A DNA stretch of 45,169 nucleotides. Origin: Chloroflexota bacterium. Lineage in GTDB: Bacteria; Chloroflexota; Anaerolineae; Aggregatilineales; Phototrophicaceae. The notes beneath the pieces were generated by a model. That model was not told where the DNA came from, made no database searches, and worked only from the letters and a program-made list of their open reading frames with translations. The stretch spans positions 1 to 45,169 of the forward strand of contig RFHA01000015.1 of assembly GCA_003696565.1 (NCBI GenBank). The letters run 5' to 3'. Positions 7,222-15,421 of the stretch are shown piece after piece (the stretch's first letter is position 1; every line of letters starts with the position of its first letter). A program made the translations under genes and the position numbers.

Positions 7222-9348
7222 TTAACCCTCATCTGGTCCAGCAATCAAATTCACCGTATGATGCGTACGGAATAGACTATATTGTCCTGGTCTGCCTGGT
7301 AGCGCATTCAAGACGTTCTCTGTTTCCATAATAGAGAACCACAAATCTAAATTCCAATTGTGGTTCGGTTGTATTAGCTCAACATTTTGCTTAGAAACTA
7401 ATAAATTTCGCTCATACAATACCAATAACAGCTTGATAAACTGGTCACGCTCATGGACAATTTCTTGAACTAATTGGTTGTGTGGATTAAGCGAAATGCC
7501 CTTTGTATTATATTGACTTTGTGGATTAGGATATTCATCCACAACAGCAACATCATGTGCCAATAAATACTCAACAGCACGCTGAAAAGACACACCAGTA
7601 TCAAACGCACGCAGCCGACGATGTAAACTACCTAATGGACACCAGGCAAAACTGCGGAAGCTAGTGAATTGCTCCACGCTAACAACAATACGCTTCACCA
7701 TATCTGCCGTATCTGGTTCCATCTCATAAAGTTCATCTAAAGAGATCCCTGACCAATCAAAGCTCGGCGCACTATTTTGATCTGGTGGGATATACCCTAG
7801 CTTAGGATGATACCCTTCACAAAGTTTAATAACAGGCACCAAATCATCTGGGTTGTGGCGATGTGGTACAAGTTGACGTTCTAAAATTTGCTCCCGCACA
7901 AGTGTGTCAATCCAATGTGACCGCCACTGATCGTCACTATTGCACCCAGGGCGATCTAACTCACGATCCATTGCCAAGCCCTTAAGCAAAAAGCCATAGT
8001 TGACATATTCCCAGCCACGCACTTGTAATGTGTTTTGTACACGCAGCACGATGCGCTCTGCAATCAAGCGTGTTTTATACACAATGGGATGATCATCATT
8101 TAACATGACATGCCCATTTGTTGAGATCGGTTTAAGAATGCCTAATGAAATGGATTGCGAAACTAAGTCTTCTCCGCGCGGACGAGACGCAACCGCCCCA
8201 ACACTCTGTAATTGCTCCACCAACTGACGGATAGAAACGGTTTCTACGTTTAAATCGTTGGTTAACCGGTCAAACTGCAAAATCACACTTGTCCATTGAG
8301 AAGGTGTAAAGTCATCAACTGTCTCATTTTGATAAACAGTCTCACTCAGTGATTGATGAGTTTGCAAATTCGTGAAATCATCAATATATTCCACCAAAAT
8401 ATTGCTGTTTTTTTCTAACATGCGGGATGTGCTGCCGCGTACTCCCCACACAATAACGACCTTATTTTGTTTAAGTAATGCATTGATAACATCATTAAAA
8501 TCACGGTCACCACTGGCAAGAATATAAATATCCGCAGCATCGTTATGATTCGCATCCATCATCACATCGCGTGCGATGCGAATATCAGCACTGTTTTTCC
8601 CTGGCAAGTTAAATACAGGGTCGATATTTGCTAATGCAAGACGGCTTGGAGCTTCATCTGTCACTTCACGCCCATTCGTGTCAATCAATGGTGGTAATGT
8701 TCCACGCTGCCCCCAAGGGGCATATGCCGCCATTTTGACCACTTGCCCATGCGCTTTTGCTTGGGTCACAAACCGATCAATTAAATGATCTAAATTGACC
8801 ACAAAACCCTGCTCATTCAGGCTGATAGAAATGTTTTCAAAATCAATATAGACAGCGACATTTTTGGTCTGGATTCCCAACAGTGCTTCTAGAGGTTGAA
8901 AGACAACTTCATCAGCAAATTCCGTTCCTTGTAGTACATCGTGTGATCCCCACATCCGAATGCGAGCATTGCGGGTAGTACGAACACGACGCACAACCGG
9001 AAGAAGATCACGGCTGGTCGTTGCCAAGATCAATTCATCAACCGGTTCAGGATCATAGGAAAAATAGTGAATAATTAAAGCATCCGCCATTGCAGCCCGG
9101 TGTGGCATATAAAATGTATCATAGCCGGCTGATTTGAATACCTGTTCCGCTGGAACACCACGACGCATTTCATGCTTGTTCCAATCCGCAACAGCAATTG
9201 CTTTTAAGCGATCTGGACTAACTAGCCCAGCAGCTAAAGCCGCACTTCCACGTAAACTGACAGCTAGTTCTTGTAAGTCAATAGAAACCCCTCGGCTTCG
9301 GAAATGCGCTAATAAATCATCAACATCGACAACTAGATAAGCAGCCAT
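7222..9348 (-). CDS. protein with two tandem NYN (PIN-like nuclease) domains
   Basis: A 708-residue protein with two PIN-fold NYN nuclease domains in a row. The second (about 163-325) is canonical, with acidic residues at YIDFEN (D169), NSADIRIARD (D255) and ASGDRDFNDV (D281, D283). The first (1 to about 155) keeps the fold but is degenerate: VDVDD (D8), MADALI (D89), and ATTSRDLLPV, where the usual GD is replaced by TS. The first half may therefore be a weak or structural copy. The remainder (about 345-708) is helical with likely winged-helix segments that I cannot assign. NYN proteins usually cleave RNA; some act in RNA turnover or defence. It lies alone between proS and rpsO. It has no good Shine-Dalgarno; the ATG at 9348 is taken because VDVDD begins right after it. 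Confidence 0.8.
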   Translation of the reverse strand: MAAYLVVDVDDLLAHFRSRGVSIDLQELAVSLRGSAALAAGLVSPDRLKAIAVADWNKHEMRRGVPAEQVFKSAGYDTFYMPHRAAMADALIIHYFSYDPEPVDELILATTSRDLLPVVRRVRTTRNARIRMWGSHDVLQGTEFADEVVFQPLEALLGIQTKNVAVYIDFENISISLNEQGFVVNLDHLIDRFVTQAKAHGQVVKMAAYAPWGQRGTLPPLIDTNGREVTDEAPSRLALANIDPVFNLPGKNSADIRIARDVMMDANHNDAADIYILASGDRDFNDVINALLKQNKVVIVWGVRGSTSRMLEKNSNILVEYIDDFTNLQTHQSLSETVYQNETVDDFTPSQWTSVILQFDRLTNDLNVETVSIRQLVEQLQSVGAVASRPRGEDLVSQSISLGILKPISTNGHVMLNDDHPIVYKTRLIAERIVLRVQNTLQVRGWEYVNYGFLLKGLAMDRELDRPGCNSDDQWRSHWIDTLVREQILERQLVPHRHNPDDLVPVIKLCEGYHPKLGYIPPDQNSAPSFDWSGISLDELYEMEPDTADMVKRIVVSVEQFTSFRSFAWCPLGSLHRRLRAFDTGVSFQRAVEYLLAHDVAVVDEYPNPQSQYNTKGISLNPHNQLVQEIVHERDQFIKLLLVLYERNLLVSKQNVELIQPNHNWNLDLWFSIMETENVLNALPGRPGQYSLFRTHHTVNLIAGPDEG

Positions 9349-9520
9349 ATGTAATCATAGTCCCAAAAAAGTTTAGTTTATAAGCTAGTCTACTGCACAC
9401 AAAATCAATCATCAACTGTGTGATATGATCAACTTAATCGTTTATAATAATCTTATGTAGTAAAACGAATAAAGATCATTATAAAGTAACTTACGTTAAA
9501 TAATGATTAGATTTTCAAAC
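9349..9520. other. AT-rich intergenic region between proS and the NYN gene
   Basis: About 170 bases of AT-rich sequence upstream of the NYN gene. It must hold that gene's promoter, but no convincing -35/-10 pair was found: TTATAA-like hexamers occur with poor spacing. I see no reading frame or repeat here. Confidence 0.5.
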
Positions 9521-9541
9521 AGAGTGCCCGTTGGACACTCT
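9521..9541 (-). terminator. hairpin terminator after proS
   Basis: A nine-base-pair stem (one G-U pair in RNA) with a three-base loop, AGAGTGTCC-AAC-GGGCACTCT on the minus strand, begins seven bases past the proS stop. The following T-tract is weak (GTTTG), so termination may be partial. Confidence 0.65.
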
Positions 9542-9547
9542 ATCTGT

Positions 9548-10987
9548 TTAATACGCTTTCGCAAAAAGCGCGATTCGTGTTGCTTTTTTACCGGTGATAA
9601 TACAAGTCCCTTTGCCTTCTGGCTGATCTAGCGGGAAACAGCGCAACGTTGCCCCGGTTTCTTCTTTGACTCGTCGCTCATCATCATCCGAACCAGCCCA
9701 CCAAACTCGTGTCCATCCACCATTTTCAATTACTGCTTTAAATGCCTGATAGTCTTCCACATCATGGATGTTCGAATCACGGAACTCGGTTGCCTGCTTC
9801 AGCATATTGGCTTGTACATCATCCAACAAAGCCTGAACAGTCTGTACCAAACCATCTTGAGAGACAAATTGTTTACCGGCTTTTCCAGGGATGTCGCGCC
9901 GTGCTAATGCTACCGTATTCTTTTCCAAGTCTTTCGGTCCTAATTCTAAGCGAACAGGCACGCCACGCATTTCCCAATCATTATATTTAAATCCGGGTGT
10001 TTCATCACGCATATCAACATGAACTCGTATATGAGCTGCTCTGAGGTCTACTGCTATAGCGTTTATTTTTTCCAAAATAGCAGAACGCTCGTCATCTGTC
10101 TTAAAAATAGGGACAATAACCACTTGAATCGGTGCGATACGTGGAGGCAAGCGTAATCCCTTATCATCTCCATGTGTCATCACAATCGCCCCAATCATAC
10201 GGGTACTCATACCCCAAGAAGTCGTCCAACAGTATTCTTCAACATTATCTTTGGAGAGGTATTTAATATCAAACGCCTTGGCAAAATTTTGTCCCAAATT
10301 ATGACTTGTACCAGATTGCAACGCTTTGGTATCGCGCATCATCGCCTCGATTGTATAAGTACGAAGTGCACCAGCAAACCGTTCAATATTGCTTTTTAGC
10401 CCTTTGATAACCGGGATAGCAGCCTCATTGATGGCAAAGTCGGCATAAATATCAAGCATCCGCAAAGTTTCTTCTTCTGCTTCTTGCTCATCAGCATGTG
10501 CCGTATGACCTTCTTGCCATAAAAATTCTGCTGTCCGCAAAAATGGGCGTGTCCGTAATTCCCAACGCACAACATTCGCCCATTGGTTAATCAACAATGG
10601 TAAATCACGATAGGATTGAATCCACTGACTAAATGACTCCCCAATAATCGTCTCAGAAGTTGGACGCACAACATACGGTTCTTCTAATTCTTTACCACCG
10701 GCATGAGTAACAACTGCTAATTCTGGGCTAAAGCCTTCTACATGCTCCGCTTCACGCCGTAAATAGCTCTCTGGAATGAAAAGCGGGAAATAAGCATTTT
10801 GATGCCCCGTTGCTTTAAACCGTCGATCCAACCCATTTTTAATTGCTTCCCAAATTTCATAACCATATGGCTTAATAATAATACAACCACGGACAGGAGA
10901 TTGCCCGGCAAGATCAGCTTTATAAACAATTTCATTATACCAACGAGAGAAATCCTCACTTTGGGGTGTAACCGCTTGTGATGCCAT
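9548..10987 (-). CDS. proS: prolyl-tRNA synthetase, eukaryote/archaea-like type
   Basis: It charges tRNA-Pro with proline. The 479 residues correspond to the short ProRS form: catalytic core, anticodon-binding domain and a C-terminal extension, without the editing insertion of E. coli-type ProRS. Visible features are motif 1 around GCIIIKPYGYEIWE, the VVRPTSETI segment, motif 2 WELRTRPFLRTAEFLWQEGHTAH, motif 3 with SWGMSTRMIGAIVMTHGDD, and the anticodon-binding region from IAPIQVVIVPIF. It ends in ALFAKAY, close to the terminal tyrosine typical of this type. The start ATG at 10987 has AAGGGAAG upstream. It has its own promoter near 11042 and a hairpin terminator, so it is monocistronic. This ProRS type is common in several bacterial phyla. 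Confidence 0.95.
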   Translation of the reverse strand: MASQAVTPQSEDFSRWYNEIVYKADLAGQSPVRGCIIIKPYGYEIWEAIKNGLDRRFKATGHQNAYFPLFIPESYLRREAEHVEGFSPELAVVTHAGGKELEEPYVVRPTSETIIGESFSQWIQSYRDLPLLINQWANVVRWELRTRPFLRTAEFLWQEGHTAHADEQEAEEETLRMLDIYADFAINEAAIPVIKGLKSNIERFAGALRTYTIEAMMRDTKALQSGTSHNLGQNFAKAFDIKYLSKDNVEEYCWTTSWGMSTRMIGAIVMTHGDDKGLRLPPRIAPIQVVIVPIFKTDDERSAILEKINAIAVDLRAAHIRVHVDMRDETPGFKYNDWEMRGVPVRLELGPKDLEKNTVALARRDIPGKAGKQFVSQDGLVQTVQALLDDVQANMLKQATEFRDSNIHDVEDYQAFKAVIENGGWTRVWWAGSDDDERRVKEETGATLRCFPLDQPEGKGTCIITGKKATRIALFAKAY

Positions 10988-11041
10988 ACGAATCTTCCCT
11001 TATGTTTTCATCATCATGCATTTATTATCCAAATGAGGTTC

Positions 11042-11061
11042 ATTATATCACTAATTGTGAT
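11042..11061 (-). promoter_or_regulatory. putative proS promoter with overlapping palindrome
   Basis: A minus-strand TATAAT lies at 11047-11042, about 55 bases ahead of proS. A perfect five-base inverted repeat ATCAC-TAATT-GTGAT at 11047-11061 abuts and overlaps the -10. The -35 region is poor. The palindrome could be an operator. Confidence 0.4.
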
Positions 11062-11103
11062 GTTTCAGGGGATATATTTTGAATAGAAACCGAGCTATAA
11101 ACA

Positions 11104-11436
11104 TTACGGGGTTGAATCACTAGTCAGAGGAGAATCATCATCCCAAGTGCGCGTGTAATTGATCTGAAGTTTATCCATTACAGCCTGCGCAAGATCAATA
11201 TTATTGAGGCTTGCCAGTTGCAGCAAATATAACATCACATCTGCTAGCTCCCCCGCTAAAGCAGACTTATTTGGCACTTCATCCCGCCATTGGAAAAGCT
11301 CAAGTACTTCTGAAGCTTCCAATACCAACGAAATAGCCAGGTTTTTTGGAGTTTGCTTTTTTTGGGAATCCTCACGATACCAACCTTTGCTTTCCACAAA
11401 AGCGTGCATCGCTTCTTCAAGAGTTTTAATATCCAT
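11104..11436 (-). CDS. MazG-like nucleotide pyrophosphohydrolase
   Basis: A 110-residue all-alpha NTP pyrophosphohydrolase of the MazG-like/RS21-C6 (dCTPase) group, which hydrolyses (d)NTPs, often non-canonical ones, to monophosphate and pyrophosphate. The metal-binding signature is complete: an ExxE pair in SLVLEASEVLELFQW and ExxD in GELADVMLYLLQLA. The WYREDSQKKQTPKNLA segment is also typical. It is the last gene of the murE-GT-sugar transferase cluster: its ATG overlaps the upstream stop by one base (TAATG), so translation is coupled. The link to envelope genes may be house-cleaning of nucleotides rather than a direct role. Confidence 0.85.
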   Translation of the reverse strand: MDIKTLEEAMHAFVESKGWYREDSQKKQTPKNLAISLVLEASEVLELFQWRDEVPNKSALAGELADVMLYLLQLASLNNIDLAQAVMDKLQINYTRTWDDDSPLTSDSTP

Positions 11437-13082
11437 TAATATGCGTTTGGACTCCTACCAGAAATCGCCATCCAAATTGTACGCAGGATAATTTTAATAT
11501 CCAACCACAATGACCAATTTTCAACATACCATAAATCATAACTAGTACGTTCTGCAATCGATGTATCCCCACGTAAGCCATTCACTTGTGCCCAACCGGT
11601 CATGCCAGCCTTTTCGCGATGCCGTTCCATATAGCGGGGAATCTGTTCACGAAATTGTTGAACATAAACGGGACGCTCTGGACGCGGTCCGACCAAACTC
11701 ATTTGCCCAAGTAACACATTGATTAACTGTGGCAACTCATCGATATTGGTCTTACGCATAATACGCCCCATGCGTGTCACACGTGGGTCACCTTTTACTG
11801 TCCAGCCTGGACCATTTGCCTCAGCATCTGTTCGCATTGAGCGAAATTTGATGATTGGAAAAGGTTTGCCATCTAACCCCATACGGATCTGTGTATAAAA
11901 CACTGGACCAGGAGATTCCAGTTTAATCAGAATAGCAATTAACAACAAAATGGGAGATAAGAAAATTAACCCGAATAAGGCACCAAAGAAATCCATCCCA
12001 CGCTTAAGGCTTAACTTCCAACCACGCAGTGCAATATCTCGCACGGTGAGCAAAGGAGTGCCACCAAGATCATCGACGTTCATATCGCCAGCCATATAGG
12101 CAAAAATATCAGGATACACCTTAATATCAACCCTGCCACGTTGACAAAGTGTTACCAATTCAACAATTTCCGCCCGTTTGGCTTCTGGCAAAGCAATAAT
12201 GACTTGTTCCACCCCATAATTGTCAATGATATTGGGTAAATCAGGATATAAGCCCAATATTGGAATCCCAAGTATATGTCCTTTAGGTTTAATATCCCGA
12301 GTAACCACACCAACAATATGATAGCCCAAATCAGGATTACCTTGAATACGCCCAGCAATATCCCTTGCCACGCGCCCCCCGCCTACAAGTAACAGGTTAT
12401 CCCGTGCAATACCACGCCGCCGCACACTAGCCTGAATGATGCGATGAAATTCCCGCCCCAAAACAACAAAAATAACACTTAACACCCAAGTATAAAAAAA
12501 CATCCCACGCAAGTAATCTACATCAAAAGCAGTGTTCTTAAAGAGTAATTCCTGCATACCATTTGCCAGTACCAAGCCAATGGTCACTGCCCCAACAATT
12601 GTACGCGCATAATCAATACGACTAATTGCCCGGCGTTGATGATATAGGCGTGAAAAATAAAAGACAATAATAACCGTCACCACCTGAAGCATCATGGTGG
12701 GAATATAGCTGATAAACCGCGGCGGTGTGCCTTGAATTTCAAGAATCGGCAAATAAATCCGCGCAACATACCCCATAATAAACGCTGCCATTAACATCAA
12801 TACGTCTAGGGCATACATCAGCAGATTTAACAAGACCTTGATGCGATTAGAACGGGAATTATGCACCTGGGTTTGTTTAATTAATTGTTGTTCGCCGGGG
12901 AATGTCTGATTTCCTTCCATAGATTGGGACCGCCCTTGATTGCCAATGCCATTAACACCAGACTGTGCAGCCACATCGGTGTCGTTTTTCGGAAGTGTTT
13001 CCGGTAAAAAATCAGCATCGCCCGATAAAACTCGAACTGAGCCTTTTTGCTCTTGCGGCTTGCGGCTCTTTTGATGTGCCAT
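11436..13082 (-). CDS. polyprenyl-phosphate sugar-1-phosphate transferase (exopolysaccharide initiating enzyme)
   Basis: It transfers a sugar phosphate from a UDP-sugar to undecaprenyl phosphate, the first step of exopolysaccharide or O-unit synthesis. After about 80 disordered residues come four to five membrane helices, a Rossmann-like CoA_binding_3 domain (LLLVGGGRVARDIAGRI), a further membrane helix (FFGALFGLIFLSPILLLIAIL), and the catalytic Bac_transf domain with PIIKFRSMRTDAE, KTNIDELPQLINVL, SLVGPRPERP and GMTGWAQVNGLRGDT. The frame is open to 13115. I chose the ATG at 13082 because AGAGG lies seven bases upstream; an ATG at 12920 is the alternative. From 13082 the gene overlaps the glycosyltransferase gene upstream by 202 bases in another frame. 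Next in the cluster is the MazG-like gene. Confidence 0.87.
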   Translation of the reverse strand: MAHQKSRKPQEQKGSVRVLSGDADFLPETLPKNDTDVAAQSGVNGIGNQGRSQSMEGNQTFPGEQQLIKQTQVHNSRSNRIKVLLNLLMYALDVLMLMAAFIMGYVARIYLPILEIQGTPPRFISYIPTMMLQVVTVIIVFYFSRLYHQRRAISRIDYARTIVGAVTIGLVLANGMQELLFKNTAFDVDYLRGMFFYTWVLSVIFVVLGREFHRIIQASVRRRGIARDNLLLVGGGRVARDIAGRIQGNPDLGYHIVGVVTRDIKPKGHILGIPILGLYPDLPNIIDNYGVEQVIIALPEAKRAEIVELVTLCQRGRVDIKVYPDIFAYMAGDMNVDDLGGTPLLTVRDIALRGWKLSLKRGMDFFGALFGLIFLSPILLLIAILIKLESPGPVFYTQIRMGLDGKPFPIIKFRSMRTDAEANGPGWTVKGDPRVTRMGRIMRKTNIDELPQLINVLLGQMSLVGPRPERPVYVQQFREQIPRYMERHREKAGMTGWAQVNGLRGDTSIAERTSYDLWYVENWSLWLDIKIILRTIWMAISGRSPNAY

Positions 13083-13777
13083 ACGGTAACCTCTGGGTAA
13101 TACATCACTTTCCATCCTGCCTGCTTGGTGCGATACGCCCAGTCTAAATCCTCACCATACATGAAGAACGTCTCATCTAATAAGCCAATTTGTGCTAGCA
13201 CTTCACGTCGCACCTGCATATAGGCACCCACAACGGAATCAACTTCAATTTCTTCATCAATGTTTTTGAAGGTCATGTTATAGCGAGCGAATCGTGGGCT
13301 GTTTGGAAAAAGCTTTGCTAAGCCAGAAAAGTGATAAAATGCAACTTCAGGAGTGGGAAAACTGCGACGACAGGCTTTATCCAGTGTACCATCTTCTAAT
13401 AATAATTTCGGTCCTGCCATCCCAACTTGAGGATTATCGTCCATGTATTTTACCATCCGGCAAAGTGATTCAGATGGCACTTTTGTATCCGGATTTAGCA
13501 ACAAAGCATAACGCGGTGCATCGGGTTGATTTGGATATCCCAAATGACGCAGCCCTATGTTATTACCATATGAAAAGCCGCCATTTTTTTCCGCAACAAT
13601 TAACTCTGCCTGCGGAAAATTTTCTCGCACCATCTCAGCACTGCCATCAGTTGAGGCGTTATCTACTACCACCACACGAAACGTAAAATTTCCCTGGCTA
13701 GCAAAAACGGTCTCTAGGCAGTTCTTTAAATGATCTTTGGTGTTCCAATTGACAATTACAATACCTAAATCAGTCAT
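12881..13777 (-). CDS. family 2 glycosyltransferase (rhamnosyltransferase WbbL-like)
   Basis: A soluble or membrane-associated GT-A inverting glycosyltransferase, about 298 residues. Landmarks are LGIVIVNWNTKDHLKNCL at the N-terminus, VVVDNASTDGS (UDP-sugar binding), AEKNGGFSYGNNIGL, the metal-binding LLLNPDTKVP (a variant of the DxD motif) and FFMYGEDLDWAYRTKQAGW, where ED is the likely catalytic base. The C-terminal helix region KKAQFEFYRAMLIFYRKHF is also usual in WbbL-like enzymes, so the full length is real even though its last 200 bases overlap the sugar transferase gene. The ATG at 13777 is preferred over an in-frame TTG at 13783; no clear Shine-Dalgarno is seen. The donor and acceptor are unknown; context points to a cell-surface polysaccharide. 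Confidence 0.87.
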   Translation of the reverse strand: MTDLGIVIVNWNTKDHLKNCLETVFASQGNFTFRVVVVDNASTDGSAEMVRENFPQAELIVAEKNGGFSYGNNIGLRHLGYPNQPDAPRYALLLNPDTKVPSESLCRMVKYMDDNPQVGMAGPKLLLEDGTLDKACRRSFPTPEVAFYHFSGLAKLFPNSPRFARYNMTFKNIDEEIEVDSVVGAYMQVRREVLAQIGLLDETFFMYGEDLDWAYRTKQAGWKVMYYPEVTVWHIKRAASRKSKKAQFEFYRAMLIFYRKHFRKTTPMWLHSLVLMALAIKGGPNLWKEIRHSPANNN

Positions 13778-13796
13778 AAGCAAATTGTACCATACC

Positions 13797-15332
13797 TTAT
13801 TGTGCCGTCGGGAGTGTCATTAAAGGCGTGCCGCGTAACGCTGCCCGCATCGCCTCACGGTCATCCCAGGGATATTCAATCGTACCAAAACACATACTTT
13901 GCTCATGCCCCTTGCCACAGGCAATCACAATATCACCAGGTTGCGCCATCTGGCAAGCGCGATACAACGCCTCACCACGATCTGGCACACGAACAAATGT
14001 CTCACCTTCTACCCCACCTTGTGATAAACATCCCTCTGCCATCATTTGTAGTATATCGTCTAATGGCTCTGTGCGGGGGTCTTCTGCTGTTAATACTGTT
14101 ATATCAGCCAACTGTGCTGATGTTTGTGCCATCATGCGCCGCTTTTCCACATCACGTAAGCCGGCACTGCCAAACACCGCAATGAGCCGTTTTCCATCAG
14201 GCAACATAGTACGGGCAGCTTCTAACGCATTTTTAAGTGCATTTGGGGTATGAGCAAAATCCACAATTGCCGTAAAATCCTGCCCTTCATCAATCCGTTC
14301 CATACGACCAGGAATTGCCTTAACCGCACGAAGTCCCTGCCGGATTGAATCAAAATCTACACCTAAGCTAAACCCAACCGAAATTGCCGCTAATGCATTG
14401 GAAACATTGAACGCCCCAACAAGATTCAACACACAAGTTTCCATCCGAGAATCAGGCAATTGAACCGTCAAATATGTACCATCTGGGCGATAATCTGCAC
14501 GTAAACATCGCACATCCGCACTAGTATCAAAACCATATTGAATCAATTGATCCGCAGGAAACGCAGCATAATAGGATGCGTTGGGGTCATCCATATTAAC
14601 AACGCTTGTTTTATTGATATTCGGCTTGCGGTAAGACTTTCTCAGCATTTCGAACATGATTCCTTTTGCAGCACGGTAGTTTTCAAACGTACCATGATAA
14701 TCCAGGTGCTCATGTGTTAAGTTCGTTATAACAGCAACATCAATATCTACACCGCTTAATCGCCCTTGTGCCAAACCATGGCTTGTCATCTCTAACACAC
14801 AATGCGTTAAGCCATTTTGTAGCATCTTCGCTAAAAAATATTGCACACGTGGCGCGCCAGGTGTTGTTACATGTAACCCTGTGTCTTCAGTTGCATCCCC
14901 CAAATCTGCTGAAATTGTGCTGATATAACCCGCCTTGCCATCGGTTGCCACTTTTAAAATACTATGGATCAGCGTGCTGGTTGTCGTTTTGCCATCTGTA
15001 CCCGTTACCCCAATGACAACTAACTGGCGTGATGGCAAGCCATAATACATTGCCGCTAAACGCCCTATAGCTGATTGTGCATCTGCAACTTGTGCATAAG
15101 GAACAGATAGAGTTGATATAGGACGTTCGCCAACAATTGCCGCCGCCCCTGCTTGAATTGCTTGTAGAATATAATCATGCCCATCACTTGTTAAGCCTTT
15201 ACGTGCCACAAATACGCCGCCAGGCTGTACATCCAATGATGACTCTACAATTGGCGCAGTGATTTGGGTATCGCCATGAATCGCGATAACGTCTGGTAAT
15301 GCTTGCAATAACTCACGAAATGAAATCATCAT
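13797..15332 (-). CDS. murE: UDP-N-acetylmuramyl-tripeptide synthetase (MurE)
   Basis: A cytoplasmic ATP-dependent Mur ligase adding the third, diamino, residue to UDP-MurNAc-L-Ala-D-Glu. The 511 residues carry the N-terminal UDP-binding domain, the P-loop GVTGTDGKTTT (109-118), the VLEMTSHGL segment, TNLTHEHLDYHGT, the carbamylated-lysine position YRAAKGIMF (K223) and the C-terminal domain with HTPNALKNAL and CGKGHEQ. The residue-selecting motif, DNPR in meso-diaminopimelate-adding enzymes, reads EDPR at 417-420, so the amino acid added is uncertain; L-ornithine, reported in some Chloroflexota, or L-lysine are options. It heads the envelope cluster and has an extended -10 promoter at 15360-15368. 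The start could be either of two adjacent ATG codons. Confidence 0.93.
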   Translation of the reverse strand: MMISFRELLQALPDVIAIHGDTQITAPIVESSLDVQPGGVFVARKGLTSDGHDYILQAIQAGAAAIVGERPISTLSVPYAQVADAQSAIGRLAAMYYGLPSRQLVVIGVTGTDGKTTTSTLIHSILKVATDGKAGYISTISADLGDATEDTGLHVTTPGAPRVQYFLAKMLQNGLTHCVLEMTSHGLAQGRLSGVDIDVAVITNLTHEHLDYHGTFENYRAAKGIMFEMLRKSYRKPNINKTSVVNMDDPNASYYAAFPADQLIQYGFDTSADVRCLRADYRPDGTYLTVQLPDSRMETCVLNLVGAFNVSNALAAISVGFSLGVDFDSIRQGLRAVKAIPGRMERIDEGQDFTAIVDFAHTPNALKNALEAARTMLPDGKRLIAVFGSAGLRDVEKRRMMAQTSAQLADITVLTAEDPRTEPLDDILQMMAEGCLSQGGVEGETFVRVPDRGEALYRACQMAQPGDIVIACGKGHEQSMCFGTIEYPWDDREAMRAALRGTPLMTLPTAQ

Positions 15333-15359
15333 TTTTAACTTTCACTGTAATCCAGAAGC

Positions 15360-15368
15360 ATTATACCA
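15360..15368 (-). promoter_or_regulatory. extended -10 promoter of murE
   Basis: On the minus strand TGGTATAAT gives a TGn-extended perfect -10, about 30 bases ahead of the murE start. There is no good -35, which extended -10 promoters tolerate. It lies four bases from the T-tract of the ATP synthase terminator, so one unit ends as the next begins. Confidence 0.6.
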
Positions 15369-15371
15369 AAT

Positions 15372-15400
15372 CAAAAACGCGCCGGGGATACCAGCGCGTC
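15372..15400 (-). terminator. Rho-independent terminator of the ATP synthase operon
   Basis: On the minus strand GACGCGC pairs with GCGCGT around an 11-base loop and is followed by TTTTTG. It lies about 22 bases past the stop codon of the b-subunit gene. It shows that the operon ends here, with no F1 genes following. Confidence 0.85.
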
Positions 15401-15421
15401 TTGATTGTGAAAATAAAGATG

